The translations under genes were made by a program, and so were the position numbers. Of a stretch of DNA of 13,012 bases, positions 1 through 7,332 are shown piece after piece; the stretch's first letter is position 1; each line of letters opens with the position of its first letter. The notes beneath the pieces were generated by a model. The model saw only the letters and a list, made by a program, of their open reading frames with translations. It did not search any database and was not told the origin of the DNA. Source of the DNA: Alphaproteobacteria bacterium CG11_big_fil_rev_8_21_14_0_20_44_7 (GTDB lineage Bacteria > Pseudomonadota > Alphaproteobacteria > Rickettsiales > 21-14-0-20-44-7); assembly GCA_002787615.1 (NCBI GenBank), contig PCXJ01000014.1:6079-19090 (forward strand), written 5' to 3'.

Positions 1-205
1 AGAGTAATATTAAGCGTTTTTTGCACGAAACAAAGCTGATTAACAAAAGGAGAATCACCACAGCGAATGCCCAGCGCTGATAAATGCACAATTCGCAGGG
101 GTGATAGCCAAACCCATATTGTGACATGAGAGCCAGCCCCAGCGCAGCAAATGAGGCAGCTAGAATGACATATCCGGCAATTAATTGGTTGTTAACTCTC
201 AGCAT
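1..205 (-). CDS. dsbB: DsbB-family disulfide bond formation protein, N-terminal part (cut by window edge)
   Basis: This is an inner-membrane quinone reductase that reoxidises periplasmic DsbA-type oxidases. I translated 68 codons from the ATG at 205. The protein begins MLRVNNQLIAGYVIL. It has a hydrophobic first helix (about residues 8-28), then a short periplasmic stretch ending in HPCELCIYQRW (residues 35-45), then a second helix (46-60). The CxxC pair (C37, C40) followed by I-Y-Q-R is the hallmark first periplasmic loop of DsbB. The Arg in YQR matches the quinone-contacting Arg of the family. The second periplasmic cysteine pair and the remaining helices lie beyond base 1. The gene is divergent from the prepilin at 239 with a 33-base gap. 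A perfect TATAAT on this strand lies 19 bases upstream of the ATG. Prepilins and their assembly proteins often need disulfides, but a link between these two neighbours is inference. Confidence 0.88.
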   Translation of the reverse strand, partial: MLRVNNQLIAGYVILAASFAALGLALMSQYGFGYHPCELCIYQRWAFAVVILLLLISFVSCKKRLILL

Positions 206-224
206 GTTAGGATTTTAGCATAAA

Positions 225-230
225 ATTATA
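225..230 (-). promoter_or_regulatory. Candidate -10 box (TATAAT) for dsbB
   Basis: On the minus strand there is an exact TATAAT 19 bases upstream of the dsbB ATG, which would give a leader of about a dozen bases. No convincing -35 hexamer sits 16-18 bases upstream, where the sequence is already the start of the divergent prepilin gene. The match may be partly due to AT-richness. Confidence 0.4.
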
Positions 231-238
231 GTTTTGAT

Positions 239-988
239 ATGAAAAAAGGCTTCACATTAGTTGAACTTTCCATTGTCCTCGTCATCATCGGGCTGTTGAT
301 TGGCGGAATATTGGTGGTGCAAAGTATGATTGAAAATGCCAATATGAAAGCAACAATAAGACAAGTCCAGCAAGTGCATATTTTGGCTCAGCAGTTCAAA
401 GATAAAACTAAATACTTACCGGGCGATCTGCCAAATGCATATTCTTTGTTTGCAGGTGCATGCGGTATAAATGCTATCCCTAATTCTTCGGCACCAAATG
501 GAAGGTGTAATGGCAATGGTAATAAATCAATTACCTGGGGTGGAACTGCACTTGAGAATTATATATTCTGGGAGCATTTATATTTAATGGGCATGTTAGA
601 TACAGCATATACAGGGGATGGCTATACTTTTGGCACATTAAATGTAGAAGGCATGCCAGGGGTGAATATTATGGAGCTACCATTTAAAGCTGTTGGCTCT
701 AATTACTCAAACCCTGGGGGGTTGTCGGTTAATTCTGGAATTGATAGTTCGGCATATAGGCTAGAGGTATCAGCTGCCAGATCCGCTGGTGGTTGCGCTC
801 CTCAGTGTGATGGAATTCTATATTCTGTTGATGTTGGCGCATATGACCAAAAAATTGATGATGGGGTTTCTAGCGCTGGCATAGTGCAAGGGTATTACGC
901 AAGTGGGACTTGGAATCCTTGCAATTACAGCAACTCAATACAACCAGGTTGCATCCTGCGTTTTTATCAACCACCAGAGTACCAATAA
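239..988 (+). CDS. Prepilin / pseudopilin with class III-type N-terminal methylation motif
   Basis: Structural subunit precursor for a type IV pilus, competence pilus or type II secretion pseudopilus, exported and cleaved by a prepilin peptidase. The leader is MKKG, with cleavage expected after G4 and methylation of F5. Residues 5-28 form the hydrophobic alpha-1 helix with the conserved E9. Further on are YLPGD (59-63) and a KIDDG motif (205-209), both shared in position with the prepilin at 7333-8079. There are six cysteines (75, 90, 186, 190, 228, 238). The last pair frames a terminal loop ending CILRFYQP, like the disulfide-bonded D-region of type IV pilins. At 249 residues it is larger than GspG or PilA. 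No Shine-Dalgarno is visible before the ATG. A broken paralogue follows after two bases. Which machine it serves cannot be told, as no assembly genes are present. Confidence 0.88.
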   Translation: MKKGFTLVELSIVLVIIGLLIGGILVVQSMIENANMKATIRQVQQVHILAQQFKDKTKYLPGDLPNAYSLFAGACGINAIPNSSAPNGRCNGNGNKSITWGGTALENYIFWEHLYLMGMLDTAYTGDGYTFGTLNVEGMPGVNIMELPFKAVGSNYSNPGGLSVNSGIDSSAYRLEVSAARSAGGCAPQCDGILYSVDVGAYDQKIDDGVSSAGIVQGYYASGTWNPCNYSNSIQPGCILRFYQPPEYQ

Positions 989-990
989 CT

Positions 991-1085
991 ATGAAAAAAG
1001 GCTTCACCTGGTTGAGCTCTCCATTGTCCTCGTCATCATCGGGCTGCTGATTGGCGGGATTTTGGTCGCACAGAGTATGATTGAG
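991..1085 (+). pseudogene. Truncated, frameshifted prepilin relic (first 32 codons only)
   Basis: Aligned to the start of the gene at 239, 83 of 96 positions match, with one missing base. The start is intact (ATG, then K-K-G-F-T), but one base is lost after the sixth codon (ACC then TGG). The literal frame therefore stops at a TGA at 1048-1050, giving 19 residues. Restoring one base yields the usual leader and helix, LVELSIVLVIIGLLIGG, through QSMIE. Nearly all differences from the upstream copy are silent, so the copy was under protein-level selection, or recently copied, before it broke. Similarity ends at 1085, eleven bases before the 33-bp repeat at 1097. The globular domain is missing altogether. 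An apparent longer reading frame from 903 only joins out-of-frame prepilin sequence to this relic. Confidence 0.82.
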
Positions 1086-1096
1086 AGATGCGGGGG

Positions 1097-1129
1097 TAAA
1101 TTCACGCGGATTTTTTCAGTTTTGCGTGG
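1097..1129 (+). repeat. 33-bp repeat, left copy (inverted partner at 8143-8175)
   Basis: In plus orientation it begins TAAATTCACGCGG and ends CAGTTTTGCGTGG, joined by a 7-base A/T tract. The partner at 8143-8175 is the reverse complement with a single mismatch (32 of 33). The ends hold short inverted arms (CACGC and GCGTG), so it can form a weak hairpin with a 16-base loop. Here it overlaps the last eight codons and the stop codon of the minus-strand glycosyltransferase. It sits directly after the broken prepilin. Confidence 0.9.
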
Positions 1130-2166
1130 TTTTGGGTGATTTCACTGATGGAATCTCGGATTTTTTTACCAATCACATTGCTGCAAAAATTTGCCAGCGC
1201 ATATTCATAACCTTGCTTGCCTAATTTATGCGCCAATTTCTCATCCTTAATCAACTTTTCCAAGCCTTCTGCCAGCTCGACAATATCAACCTCAGTCAAA
1301 ATTCCGGTAAAATTATGGTGTATAATTTCATTTGGCCCATGCGTTCTGGTACTGACAATCGGCAATGCTGCCTTATATGCTTCCAATATTACAATCCCGA
1401 ATGATTCACGCAATGAGGGCAGACAGAATATATCAATTGAGCTATAAAAATCCGCCTTATCATTTTGCCAGCCGAGCAATTCAACATAATCACCCAGTCC
1501 CAATTCCTGAATTAAATCCTCCAGATTCTTGCGCTCATCGCCATCGCCGCCGATTTTAGCTTTAAATTCAATATGATGGGATTTTAAATGCTCAAGCGCG
1601 CGCAAAAACAGCTCCAAGCCTTTCTCCGGAACCATTCGGGACATCACGCCGATAATCGGTGGATTGGCAAATGGTTTTGGAGGTGGTTGTAAATGCGGAG
1701 CAATATTAATCATATGCGGTATATTAAATATATGCTCAGTGCCGATTTCTTTGCGCACTTCTTCGGCCAGATTTTCAGTGATGGCAAAAGCGGCGTCACA
1801 TTTGTGGAAATGCTGGAGCTTATAATTATGCGTTACCCCAATTAACGGAACATTATGCTTCTTGCAGGCTTTATGGAAAAGATTTATCGCGCGGTTGCCG
1901 TGTGCGATAACTGCATCGGGCTTAAATTTTTTGAGGAGTTGTGCAATTAGGATTTTGGCAAAAACATCCCATTGCCCCATATTTTTGAGCTTGATAATTT
2001 CATTTGAAGGAATCCCTGCTTTTGCGAATTTTTTGAGGATTTTGGCATCAGGATGGGCAAAGGAAACGACTTTTGTATCAGTTTTGGAAAGCGCGATGTG
2101 ATAATCAAGCATTGATTGCTCAATTCCGCCCAAACCGCGGCCAAACATGACATTAAATACTAGCAT
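1102..2166 (-). CDS. Family 4 (GT-B) glycosyltransferase
   Basis: Retaining sugar transferase, probably using a nucleotide sugar to build an envelope glycan such as LPS or capsule; donor and acceptor are unknown. The 354 residues show the GT-B layout. The N-terminal domain has the glycine-rich GRGLGGIEQSM (9-19). The C-terminal domain has SRMVPEKG (176-183, with R177 and K182 placed to bind donor phosphates), GGDGDE (206-211) and the E-x7-E signature (E254 in RESFG, E262 in LEAY), followed by THGPNE. I prefer the ATG at 2166 to the TTG three bases upstream, because it overlaps the prs stop as TGATG, a classic coupling arrangement. It is the last gene of the DUF983–prs operon. The final residues from H347 (HAKLKKSA) are encoded by the 33-bp repeat, so the C-terminus may be an acquired tail. 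There is no terminator between it and the prepilin relic. Confidence 0.9.
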   Translation of the reverse strand: MLVFNVMFGRGLGGIEQSMLDYHIALSKTDTKVVSFAHPDAKILKKFAKAGIPSNEIIKLKNMGQWDVFAKILIAQLLKKFKPDAVIAHGNRAINLFHKACKKHNVPLIGVTHNYKLQHFHKCDAAFAITENLAEEVRKEIGTEHIFNIPHMINIAPHLQPPPKPFANPPIIGVMSRMVPEKGLELFLRALEHLKSHHIEFKAKIGGDGDERKNLEDLIQELGLGDYVELLGWQNDKADFYSSIDIFCLPSLRESFGIVILEAYKAALPIVSTRTHGPNEIIHHNFTGILTEVDIVELAEGLEKLIKDEKLAHKLGKQGYEYALANFCSNVIGKKIRDSISEITQNHAKLKKSA

Positions 2167-3098
2167 CAATCAAATAGGCTACTTACAGAGGTTTCTTCGG
2201 AAATACGGCGAATCGCTTCGGCCAAAAGCGGGGCGATTGAAAGAACGCGGATTTTGCCGCATTTCAACGCTTCGGGTGAAGGTTGGATACTATCGGTTAT
2301 CACCAGCTCGTCTAATGCAGAATTGCTAACGCGCTCAACTGCCTTGCCGGATAAAACTCCGTGGGTGATATATGTATAAACCTCAGTAGCGCCCATTTTT
2401 TTGAGTGCTTCGGCGGCATTGCATAAAGTTCCTGCGGAATCGACAATATCATCAACAATCAGGCACGGTCTGCCATCGACATCACCGATAACGTTCATAA
2501 CTTCGGAAACTCCGGCTTTTTCGCGGCGTTTATCCACAATTGCCAAATCACCGTTAATGCGGCTGGCGATATAGCGGGCGCGAGTAACGCCACCAACATC
2601 GGGGGAAACAACCACAAATTCCTTGCCTTTATGCTTGGTTTTGATGTCTGTTATCATTGCCGGAGCTGCATATAGGTTATCTAGCGGGATATCAAAAAAA
2701 CCTTGAATCTGTCCGGCGTGCAAATCAATGGTCAAAACCCGATTTGCGCCTGCTGAGGTGATGATATTTGCGGCAAGCTTGGCAGAAATTGGGGTTCTTG
2801 GGCCGGGCTTTCTATCCTGACGAGCATAACCGAAATATGGTAATACGGCGGTAATGCGTTTTGCCGAGGCGCGGCGCAATGCATCGAGGCTAATCAGCAA
2901 TTCCATCATATTATCATTGGCGGGAAATGAGGTGGATTGCAGCACGAACACATCCTGCCCGCGCACATTTTCCATAATCTCCACGAAAACCTCGTTATCG
3001 GGGAAGCGTTTGATGTTGGCTTTTGTAAGCGGTACGTCAAGATAGTCCGAAACCGCTTCGGCGAGTGGAATGTTGCTATTGCATGCTAAAATCTTCAT
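2166..3098 (-). CDS. prs: Ribose-phosphate pyrophosphokinase (PRPP synthase)
   Basis: Makes 5-phosphoribosyl 1-pyrophosphate from ribose 5-phosphate and ATP in the cytoplasm, feeding purine, pyrimidine, histidine, tryptophan and NAD synthesis. The 310 residues match the usual class I length. Visible motifs are FPDNEVFVEI (32-41), YARQDRK (91-97), DLHAGQIQGFFDIP (125-138), the flexible catalytic loop DKRREKAG (189-196) and the PRPP-binding loop IVDDIVDSAGT (214-224). No key residue appears to be lost. The start begins MKILACNSN, as in homologues, with no clear Shine-Dalgarno. It lies 27 bases after the DUF983 gene, and its TGA overlaps the glycosyltransferase ATG by one base, so the three genes probably form one transcript. 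In many Alphaproteobacteria prs lies close to rplY–pth–ychF; here about 5 kb separates them. Confidence 0.97.
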   Translation of the reverse strand: MKILACNSNIPLAEAVSDYLDVPLTKANIKRFPDNEVFVEIMENVRGQDVFVLQSTSFPANDNMMELLISLDALRRASAKRITAVLPYFGYARQDRKPGPRTPISAKLAANIITSAGANRVLTIDLHAGQIQGFFDIPLDNLYAAPAMITDIKTKHKGKEFVVVSPDVGGVTRARYIASRINGDLAIVDKRREKAGVSEVMNVIGDVDGRPCLIVDDIVDSAGTLCNAAEALKKMGATEVYTYITHGVLSGKAVERVSNSALDELVITDSIQPSPEALKCGKIRVLSIAPLLAEAIRRISEETSVSSLFD

Positions 3099-3125
3099 GT
3101 TTGCGGGTGTATCATCTGTTGGGGT

Positions 3126-3467
3126 TTATGTCAATCTCATCTGATGGGCTATCATCAAGCCTTTGCTGATTCGGATAATGATGATTGAACCTATAATGCT
3201 AAACGGTGCCCATAGCAGCAAATGCACCCAAAATGGCGGTTCGTGCATAATTTCCGTAATAGCTGCGAATATCCCTGCCAATGTGCCGATTATAATAATT
3301 GCAAAAAACGCAGGACCGTCCGCAGTTTCATATTTGCTGAAATCTTCACCACAATGATTACAGTTATCTTTAATCGAAATTATACCTTTGAAGATTTTGG
3401 CTTTTTCGCATTTTGGGCAGAATCCAAAAAAACCTGCTTTCCATTTTGGCTTGTGGGGATTATTCAT
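3126..3467 (-). CDS. DUF983-family small membrane protein with zinc-ribbon motif
   Basis: A 113-residue protein of the DUF983 family, whose function is not established. Two CxxC pairs, CPKC (17-20) and CNHC (36-39), form a probable zinc ribbon, followed by FSKYETADGPAFF (43-55), the family's most typical stretch. Two hydrophobic spans follow (about 53-72 and 78-98), so the ribbon probably sits in the cytoplasm at the membrane face. I chose the ATG at 3467; a TTG at 3473 would add two residues but would overlap the comEC start codon. It begins the operon with prs and the glycosyltransferase. Its ATG and that of comEC face each other with only five bases between them, inside a perfect palindrome, so its promoter must lie within the comEC coding region. 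Confidence 0.88.
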   Translation of the reverse strand: MNNPHKPKWKAGFFGFCPKCEKAKIFKGIISIKDNCNHCGEDFSKYETADGPAFFAIIIIGTLAGIFAAITEIMHEPPFWVHLLLWAPFSIIGSIIIIRISKGLMIAHQMRLT

Positions 3468-3479
3468 AACCAATGAATA
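3461..3479. promoter_or_regulatory. Palindrome holding both divergent start codons (DUF983 / comEC)
   Basis: TATTCAT, five bases, then ATGAATA: a perfect seven-base inverted repeat. Each arm contains one gene's ATG, and its complement gives TATTCA seven bases ahead of the other gene's ATG. Loose -35 matches exist at suitable spacing: TTTCCA with 17 bases for comEC, TTGAAG with 16 bases for DUF983. This would fit a shared two-way promoter giving transcripts with almost no leader, or an operator for both genes. The symmetry is seen directly; the promoter role is inference. Confidence 0.4.
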
Positions 3480-5473
3480 GCAGGATATATAATTTCTTCA
3501 AGGAATCATTCCTTGCCGAGTATCATCGCTGGGTAGTTTGGATTCCGGTGATTTTTGCTTGCGGGATTATTGCCTATTTTTCACTCAAATATGAGCCGAG
3601 TATTGCGCTGGTGGCGGGGTTGCTGACAAAGGCGTTTATTATATATGCAATATTGCGTTGGAAACTTCCGAAATTACGTTTGGTGGGGGGTTGTTTGATA
3701 ATTGCCGCGCTTGGTTTTGCTACTGCTAAATTTCATGCTGAAAATTCCAATATAGTTAAAATCACGGAAGATACGGGAAAAATCACCTTATCGGGCAATG
3801 TAGAGGAGATTTCATTCTCAAAAGGCTTTCCGCGCTATACTCTCACAAATTTGCGGATTGATGAAATGCCGGCAGAAAAAATCCCCGAGAAAATCAGGCT
3901 TAGTGTACGCACCAGAATAAAGGGTGATATCAGACCGGGGGATAGGGTGATTACTGATGCAGTTTTGCTGCCGCCGCCATCTCCGGTGATTCCGGGTGGA
4001 TATGATTTTGCGCGCTCCGCATATTTTGACAGGCTTGGCGCAACCGGATATGCCGTAAAAACGCTGGTGCGGCTCAAAGATGGGCATGAGGAGCATTATT
4101 TGGATGGGCTGCGCCATAATATAACGCAGAAGATAAAGCAGGATGTAGAGGGCGATGATGGAGCGATTGCGGCGGCGCTAATCACAGGTGATAGAAGCGC
4201 CATTCCTGAGAAGATTATGGAAGATATGCGGTTGAGCGGATTGGCGCATTTATTGGCAATTTCGGGCTTGCATTTAACGCTGGTGGCGGGTGTATTCTTT
4301 TTTTCGATTCGCTCATTGCTTGCGTTGAATTATAAACTAAGCGAGCGCTACTCAATCAAGAAAATCTCGGCAATTGCAGCGATTTTCGGCGCACTCGCAT
4401 ATTTGCTGCTTTCCGGTATGTCGGTTTCTGCCCAACGTGCTTTTTTGATGGTATCTCTGGTGTTACTGGCAGTCGCAGTAGATAGGGCGGCAACCCCGAT
4501 GCGTTCCGTGGCATTTGCCGCGCTGATTATCCTCATAATATTACCCGAATCCATCATGATGCCGGGGTTTCAGATGTCATTTATGGCGGTGCTGTGCCTA
4601 ATTTCTATGTATGAAGTGCTGACGAAAAGATTTTATAGATTTCTGCCTTCTCAAGCCCAAAGCCCTCGCAATCGTATCCTCCGCACCCTTATAATCTGGC
4701 CGCTCAGCGCGATGCTGACCTCGTTGCTCGCCGGAACTGCAACTGCGCCATTTGCGGCATATCACTTCAATCGCTTTGCGGCATATAGCCTGCTTGCTAA
4801 TATTTTTGCCGTCCCGATGGTGACATTTATTGTGATGCCTGCCGGTGTGTTGGCGATGATATTAATGCCATTTGGTTTGGAAGAAATCGGGCTATATATT
4901 ATGGGACGGGGAATTGAGGTTATTCTGTTTATTGCTAATAAAATCGCAGCGATTCCCGGTTCTTCAGTGTCTATAAGCCAGTTTTCCAGCTTCTCCTTAT
5001 GTTTAATATCATTTGGTATGATATGGCTCTTTATTTGGCAAAAAGCATGGCGGTTGATTGGAGTTGTTTTTATTGCGGGGGGATTGATATTGGCTGCAAA
5101 TGTTGAAAAACCGGATGTAATAATCGCTGAGAACGGCAAGCTATACGCATTGGCAATAGATGGCAAGTTGCACTTCTCCAACCGCCGCAAGAGCTTTAAA
5201 TCGGATGAATGGCGCGGCGCATTCGGGCAGGAAGAAATTCTCAAACTGCCTAAGCAGGATGTTTATGAAGTTGACGGCAAAACAGTTTCATTCAACTGCG
5301 CTGAAGCTGATATTGTAGCGGATGTTAAGGGGCAAGGCTGCAAAGGCAAGCAGTTGACCATAAGCTTGCAGGAGCTGCAAAGCAAGGGCGGGCATGTGGT
5401 TTATATCCGTGATGGTAACATTCGGTTAGAAAATGTAGCAGAGGCGCGGGGTGAAAGATTATGGACAAGGTAG
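3473..5473 (+). CDS. comEC: ComEC/Rec2-family DNA uptake channel protein
   Basis: Polytopic inner-membrane protein that carries one DNA strand into the cytoplasm during natural transformation. The 666 residues comprise a membrane and soluble N-terminal region (about 20-200, the DUF4131/OB-fold part, with RPGDRV at 154-159). The competence domain follows, with ALITGDRSAIP (235-245) and SGLAHLLAISGLHL (255-268), the strongest family signature, and about eight further hydrophobic segments up to about residue 540. The C-terminal 120 residues are hydrophilic and lack the HxHxDH motif of the metallo-beta-lactamase domain of Bacillus ComEC. Instead there is a short beta-rich tail, as in many alphaproteobacterial homologues. 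The start fits the usual N-terminus ending in HRWVVWIPV. No good Shine-Dalgarno precedes it; GGGG lies 14 bases upstream. Nearby prepilins make a competence role plausible, but no other com gene is in view. Confidence 0.93.
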   Translation: MNSRIYNFFKESFLAEYHRWVVWIPVIFACGIIAYFSLKYEPSIALVAGLLTKAFIIYAILRWKLPKLRLVGGCLIIAALGFATAKFHAENSNIVKITEDTGKITLSGNVEEISFSKGFPRYTLTNLRIDEMPAEKIPEKIRLSVRTRIKGDIRPGDRVITDAVLLPPPSPVIPGGYDFARSAYFDRLGATGYAVKTLVRLKDGHEEHYLDGLRHNITQKIKQDVEGDDGAIAAALITGDRSAIPEKIMEDMRLSGLAHLLAISGLHLTLVAGVFFFSIRSLLALNYKLSERYSIKKISAIAAIFGALAYLLLSGMSVSAQRAFLMVSLVLLAVAVDRAATPMRSVAFAALIILIILPESIMMPGFQMSFMAVLCLISMYEVLTKRFYRFLPSQAQSPRNRILRTLIIWPLSAMLTSLLAGTATAPFAAYHFNRFAAYSLLANIFAVPMVTFIVMPAGVLAMILMPFGLEEIGLYIMGRGIEVILFIANKIAAIPGSSVSISQFSSFSLCLISFGMIWLFIWQKAWRLIGVVFIAGGLILAANVEKPDVIIAENGKLYALAIDGKLHFSNRRKSFKSDEWRGAFGQEEILKLPKQDVYEVDGKTVSFNCAEADIVADVKGQGCKGKQLTISLQELQSKGGHVVYIRDGNIRLENVAEARGERLWTR

Positions 5474-5532
5474 AAAGTTGGAAGTATGAATGATGAAGTT
5501 AGAACTTCTTAAATATTATTTCTTAAATCAAT

Positions 5533-7326
5533 ATGTGTGGAATTGTTGGAATTGTTAGCAGCGAAAATGTAAGTCAAAAGATTTTTGAATCTTTGGAGCG
5601 GCTGGAATATCGCGGCTATGATTCCGCCGGAATTGCAGTGGTAAATGGCGAGTTGCAAAGGCGGCGCGCGCAGGGCAAGCTCGCGAACTTAAAGAAAGAG
5701 TTGAAGAAATCACCCATAGCCGGAAATGCCGGAATCGGTCATACGCGCTGGGCGACTCATGGCTTACCGATAACCGAAAATGCCCATCCGCATAGTACGG
5801 CAAAAGTTTCGGTAGTGCATAACGGGATTATTGAGAACTTCCTTGAATTGCGTAAGGAGTTGGAAAAAGCGGGTTACAAATTCACTAGCCAGACCGATAC
5901 GGAAGTTATACCGATTCTAATTACTTATTACCTTGATAATGGCGAATCGGATTTTAAGGCATTCCAAAAAACTATTTCTCGCTTGCATGGTGCATTTGCA
6001 ATTGGCGCGATATTCAATGGCAATGATAATTTGCTGATGGCGGCAAAGCGAGGCTCACCGCTTGCAATCGGCTATGGTGATGATGAAATGTTCATGGCCT
6101 CGGATGCGATTGCACTTGCGCCGCTCAGCCAGAAAATCTGCTATCTCGAAGATGATGATATTGCTAAAATCACCTCAACTTCATGCGAAGTTTTTGGCAA
6201 GGATGGCAAATCTGCGGAGCGTGAGGTGAAAATCTCTAATATCTCCGGCGCAGCAGTGGGAAAGGGCAATTATCGCCATTTTATGCTCAAGGAAATCCAC
6301 GAGCAGCCCATTGCAATTGCACAAACTCTGAACGCATATTATGACCCATTCAACGCCAAAATCAATCTGCCGAAAGCCAAATTTGATTTGCGCGATATCA
6401 GGAAAATTACCATCGTTGCCTGCGGAACTTCATATTATGCAGGGATGGTTGCGAAATATTGGATAGAGCAAATCGCGCATATTCCGGTGGAAGTTGATGT
6501 TGCCTCAGAATACCGCTATCGCAAACCGGTTTATCAAAAAGGCGGGATGTTTTTGGCAATTTCACAAAGCGGAGAAACTGCAGATACTCTGGCTGCCATC
6601 AAACATGCAAAGGCGGCGGGGCAATATATCGCATCTATTGTCAATGTGCCACAAAGCTCAATTGCGCGCGAGTCGGATTTGATTATCCCTACCCTAGCAG
6701 GGCCGGAAATCGGGGTGGCTTCAACCAAAGCATTTACCTGCCAGCTAACCGCGCTTGCGGCTTTGGCGATTGCGCTCACGCCTTCTGTTCCGGGTTTGTT
6801 GCCACAGCTCGCCGATGTGCCTTCATTGCTAACCGATATATTGCATATTGATGCTTATGAAGATTTGGCAGATGAAATGTCGCTGGCGAAAACCGTATTA
6901 TATATTGGGCGCGGTACATCCTATCCGATTGCCATGGAAGGTGCGCTAAAGCTAAAAGAAATTTCCTATATTCATGCGGAAGGATTTGGCGCGGGCGAGT
7001 TGAAACACGGCCCGATTGCGCTGATTGACGAGTCTGTACCTGTAGTCGTAATTGCGCCATATGATGAATATTTCGCCAAAACTGCGTCAAATGTGCGGGA
7101 AGTTGCCGCGCGCGGCGGCAAGGTGATTTTGATTAGTAATAGCAAGGGTTGCAAAGAATTGAAGGATGTGACCTATAAATGCATCAAAATGCCGTTTGTA
7201 CCAAGCTTTGTTGCACCGATTTTATACGCAATTCCGGCACAATTGCTGGCATATCATATCGCGGTGAAAAAAGGCACGGATGTTGACCAACCGCGCAATT
7301 TAGCCAAAAGCGTAACAGTGGAGTGA
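5533..7326 (+). CDS. glmS: Glutamine–fructose-6-phosphate aminotransferase (isomerizing)
   Basis: Converts fructose 6-phosphate and glutamine to glucosamine 6-phosphate and glutamate, the first step to UDP-GlcNAc for peptidoglycan and lipid A. At 597 residues it is close to the usual 600-610. The class II glutaminase domain (1 to about 240) starts MCGIVGIV, with Cys2 as nucleophile after Met removal. It contains RGYDSAG (27-33), HTRWATHG (70-77) and HNGIIEN (96-102). Two SIS sugar-binding domains follow: ACGTSYYAG (296-304) with SQSGETADT (344-352), and IGRGTSYPIAMEGALK (458-473) with GELKHGP (488-494). The C-terminus is NLAKSVTVE, the typical end that closes the active site. It lies 59 bases after comEC; TATTAT at 5514-5519 is a possible -10 box and no Shine-Dalgarno is seen. 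It ends six bases from the convergent prepilin, with no terminator between. Confidence 0.97.
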   Translation: MCGIVGIVSSENVSQKIFESLERLEYRGYDSAGIAVVNGELQRRRAQGKLANLKKELKKSPIAGNAGIGHTRWATHGLPITENAHPHSTAKVSVVHNGIIENFLELRKELEKAGYKFTSQTDTEVIPILITYYLDNGESDFKAFQKTISRLHGAFAIGAIFNGNDNLLMAAKRGSPLAIGYGDDEMFMASDAIALAPLSQKICYLEDDDIAKITSTSCEVFGKDGKSAEREVKISNISGAAVGKGNYRHFMLKEIHEQPIAIAQTLNAYYDPFNAKINLPKAKFDLRDIRKITIVACGTSYYAGMVAKYWIEQIAHIPVEVDVASEYRYRKPVYQKGGMFLAISQSGETADTLAAIKHAKAAGQYIASIVNVPQSSIARESDLIIPTLAGPEIGVASTKAFTCQLTALAALAIALTPSVPGLLPQLADVPSLLTDILHIDAYEDLADEMSLAKTVLYIGRGTSYPIAMEGALKLKEISYIHAEGFGAGELKHGPIALIDESVPVVVIAPYDEYFAKTASNVREVAARGGKVILISNSKGCKELKDVTYKCIKMPFVPSFVAPILYAIPAQLLAYHIAVKKGTDVDQPRNLAKSVTVE

Positions 7327-7332
7327 TTAGGT

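Noticed and set aside
1097..1129. 33-bp repeat as an intrinsic terminator
   Set aside because: The stem is only five base pairs with a 16-base loop and no adjacent T-run outside it in either direction, so it would be a poor terminator.
903..1139. Open frame of 78 codons covering the end of the first prepilin and the relic
   Set aside because: Its first part is the prepilin gene read out of frame, and its second part is the relic after its one-base deletion. It has no plausible start of its own.
2167..2169. TTG three bases upstream as glycosyltransferase start
   Set aside because: The ATG at 2166 overlaps the prs stop as TGATG, the usual coupled arrangement, and homologues start close to this point.
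4762..5244. Long minus-strand open frame inside comEC (160 codons), and similar antisense frames in glmS and ychF
   Set aside because: They are antisense to clearly conserved genes, have no family signature, and arise from codon bias of the real gene.
5474..5532. glmS ribozyme/riboswitch upstream of glmS
   Set aside because: Only 59 AT-rich bases separate the genes; there is no room for, and no sign of, the ribozyme core, which is a feature mainly of Gram-positive bacteria.
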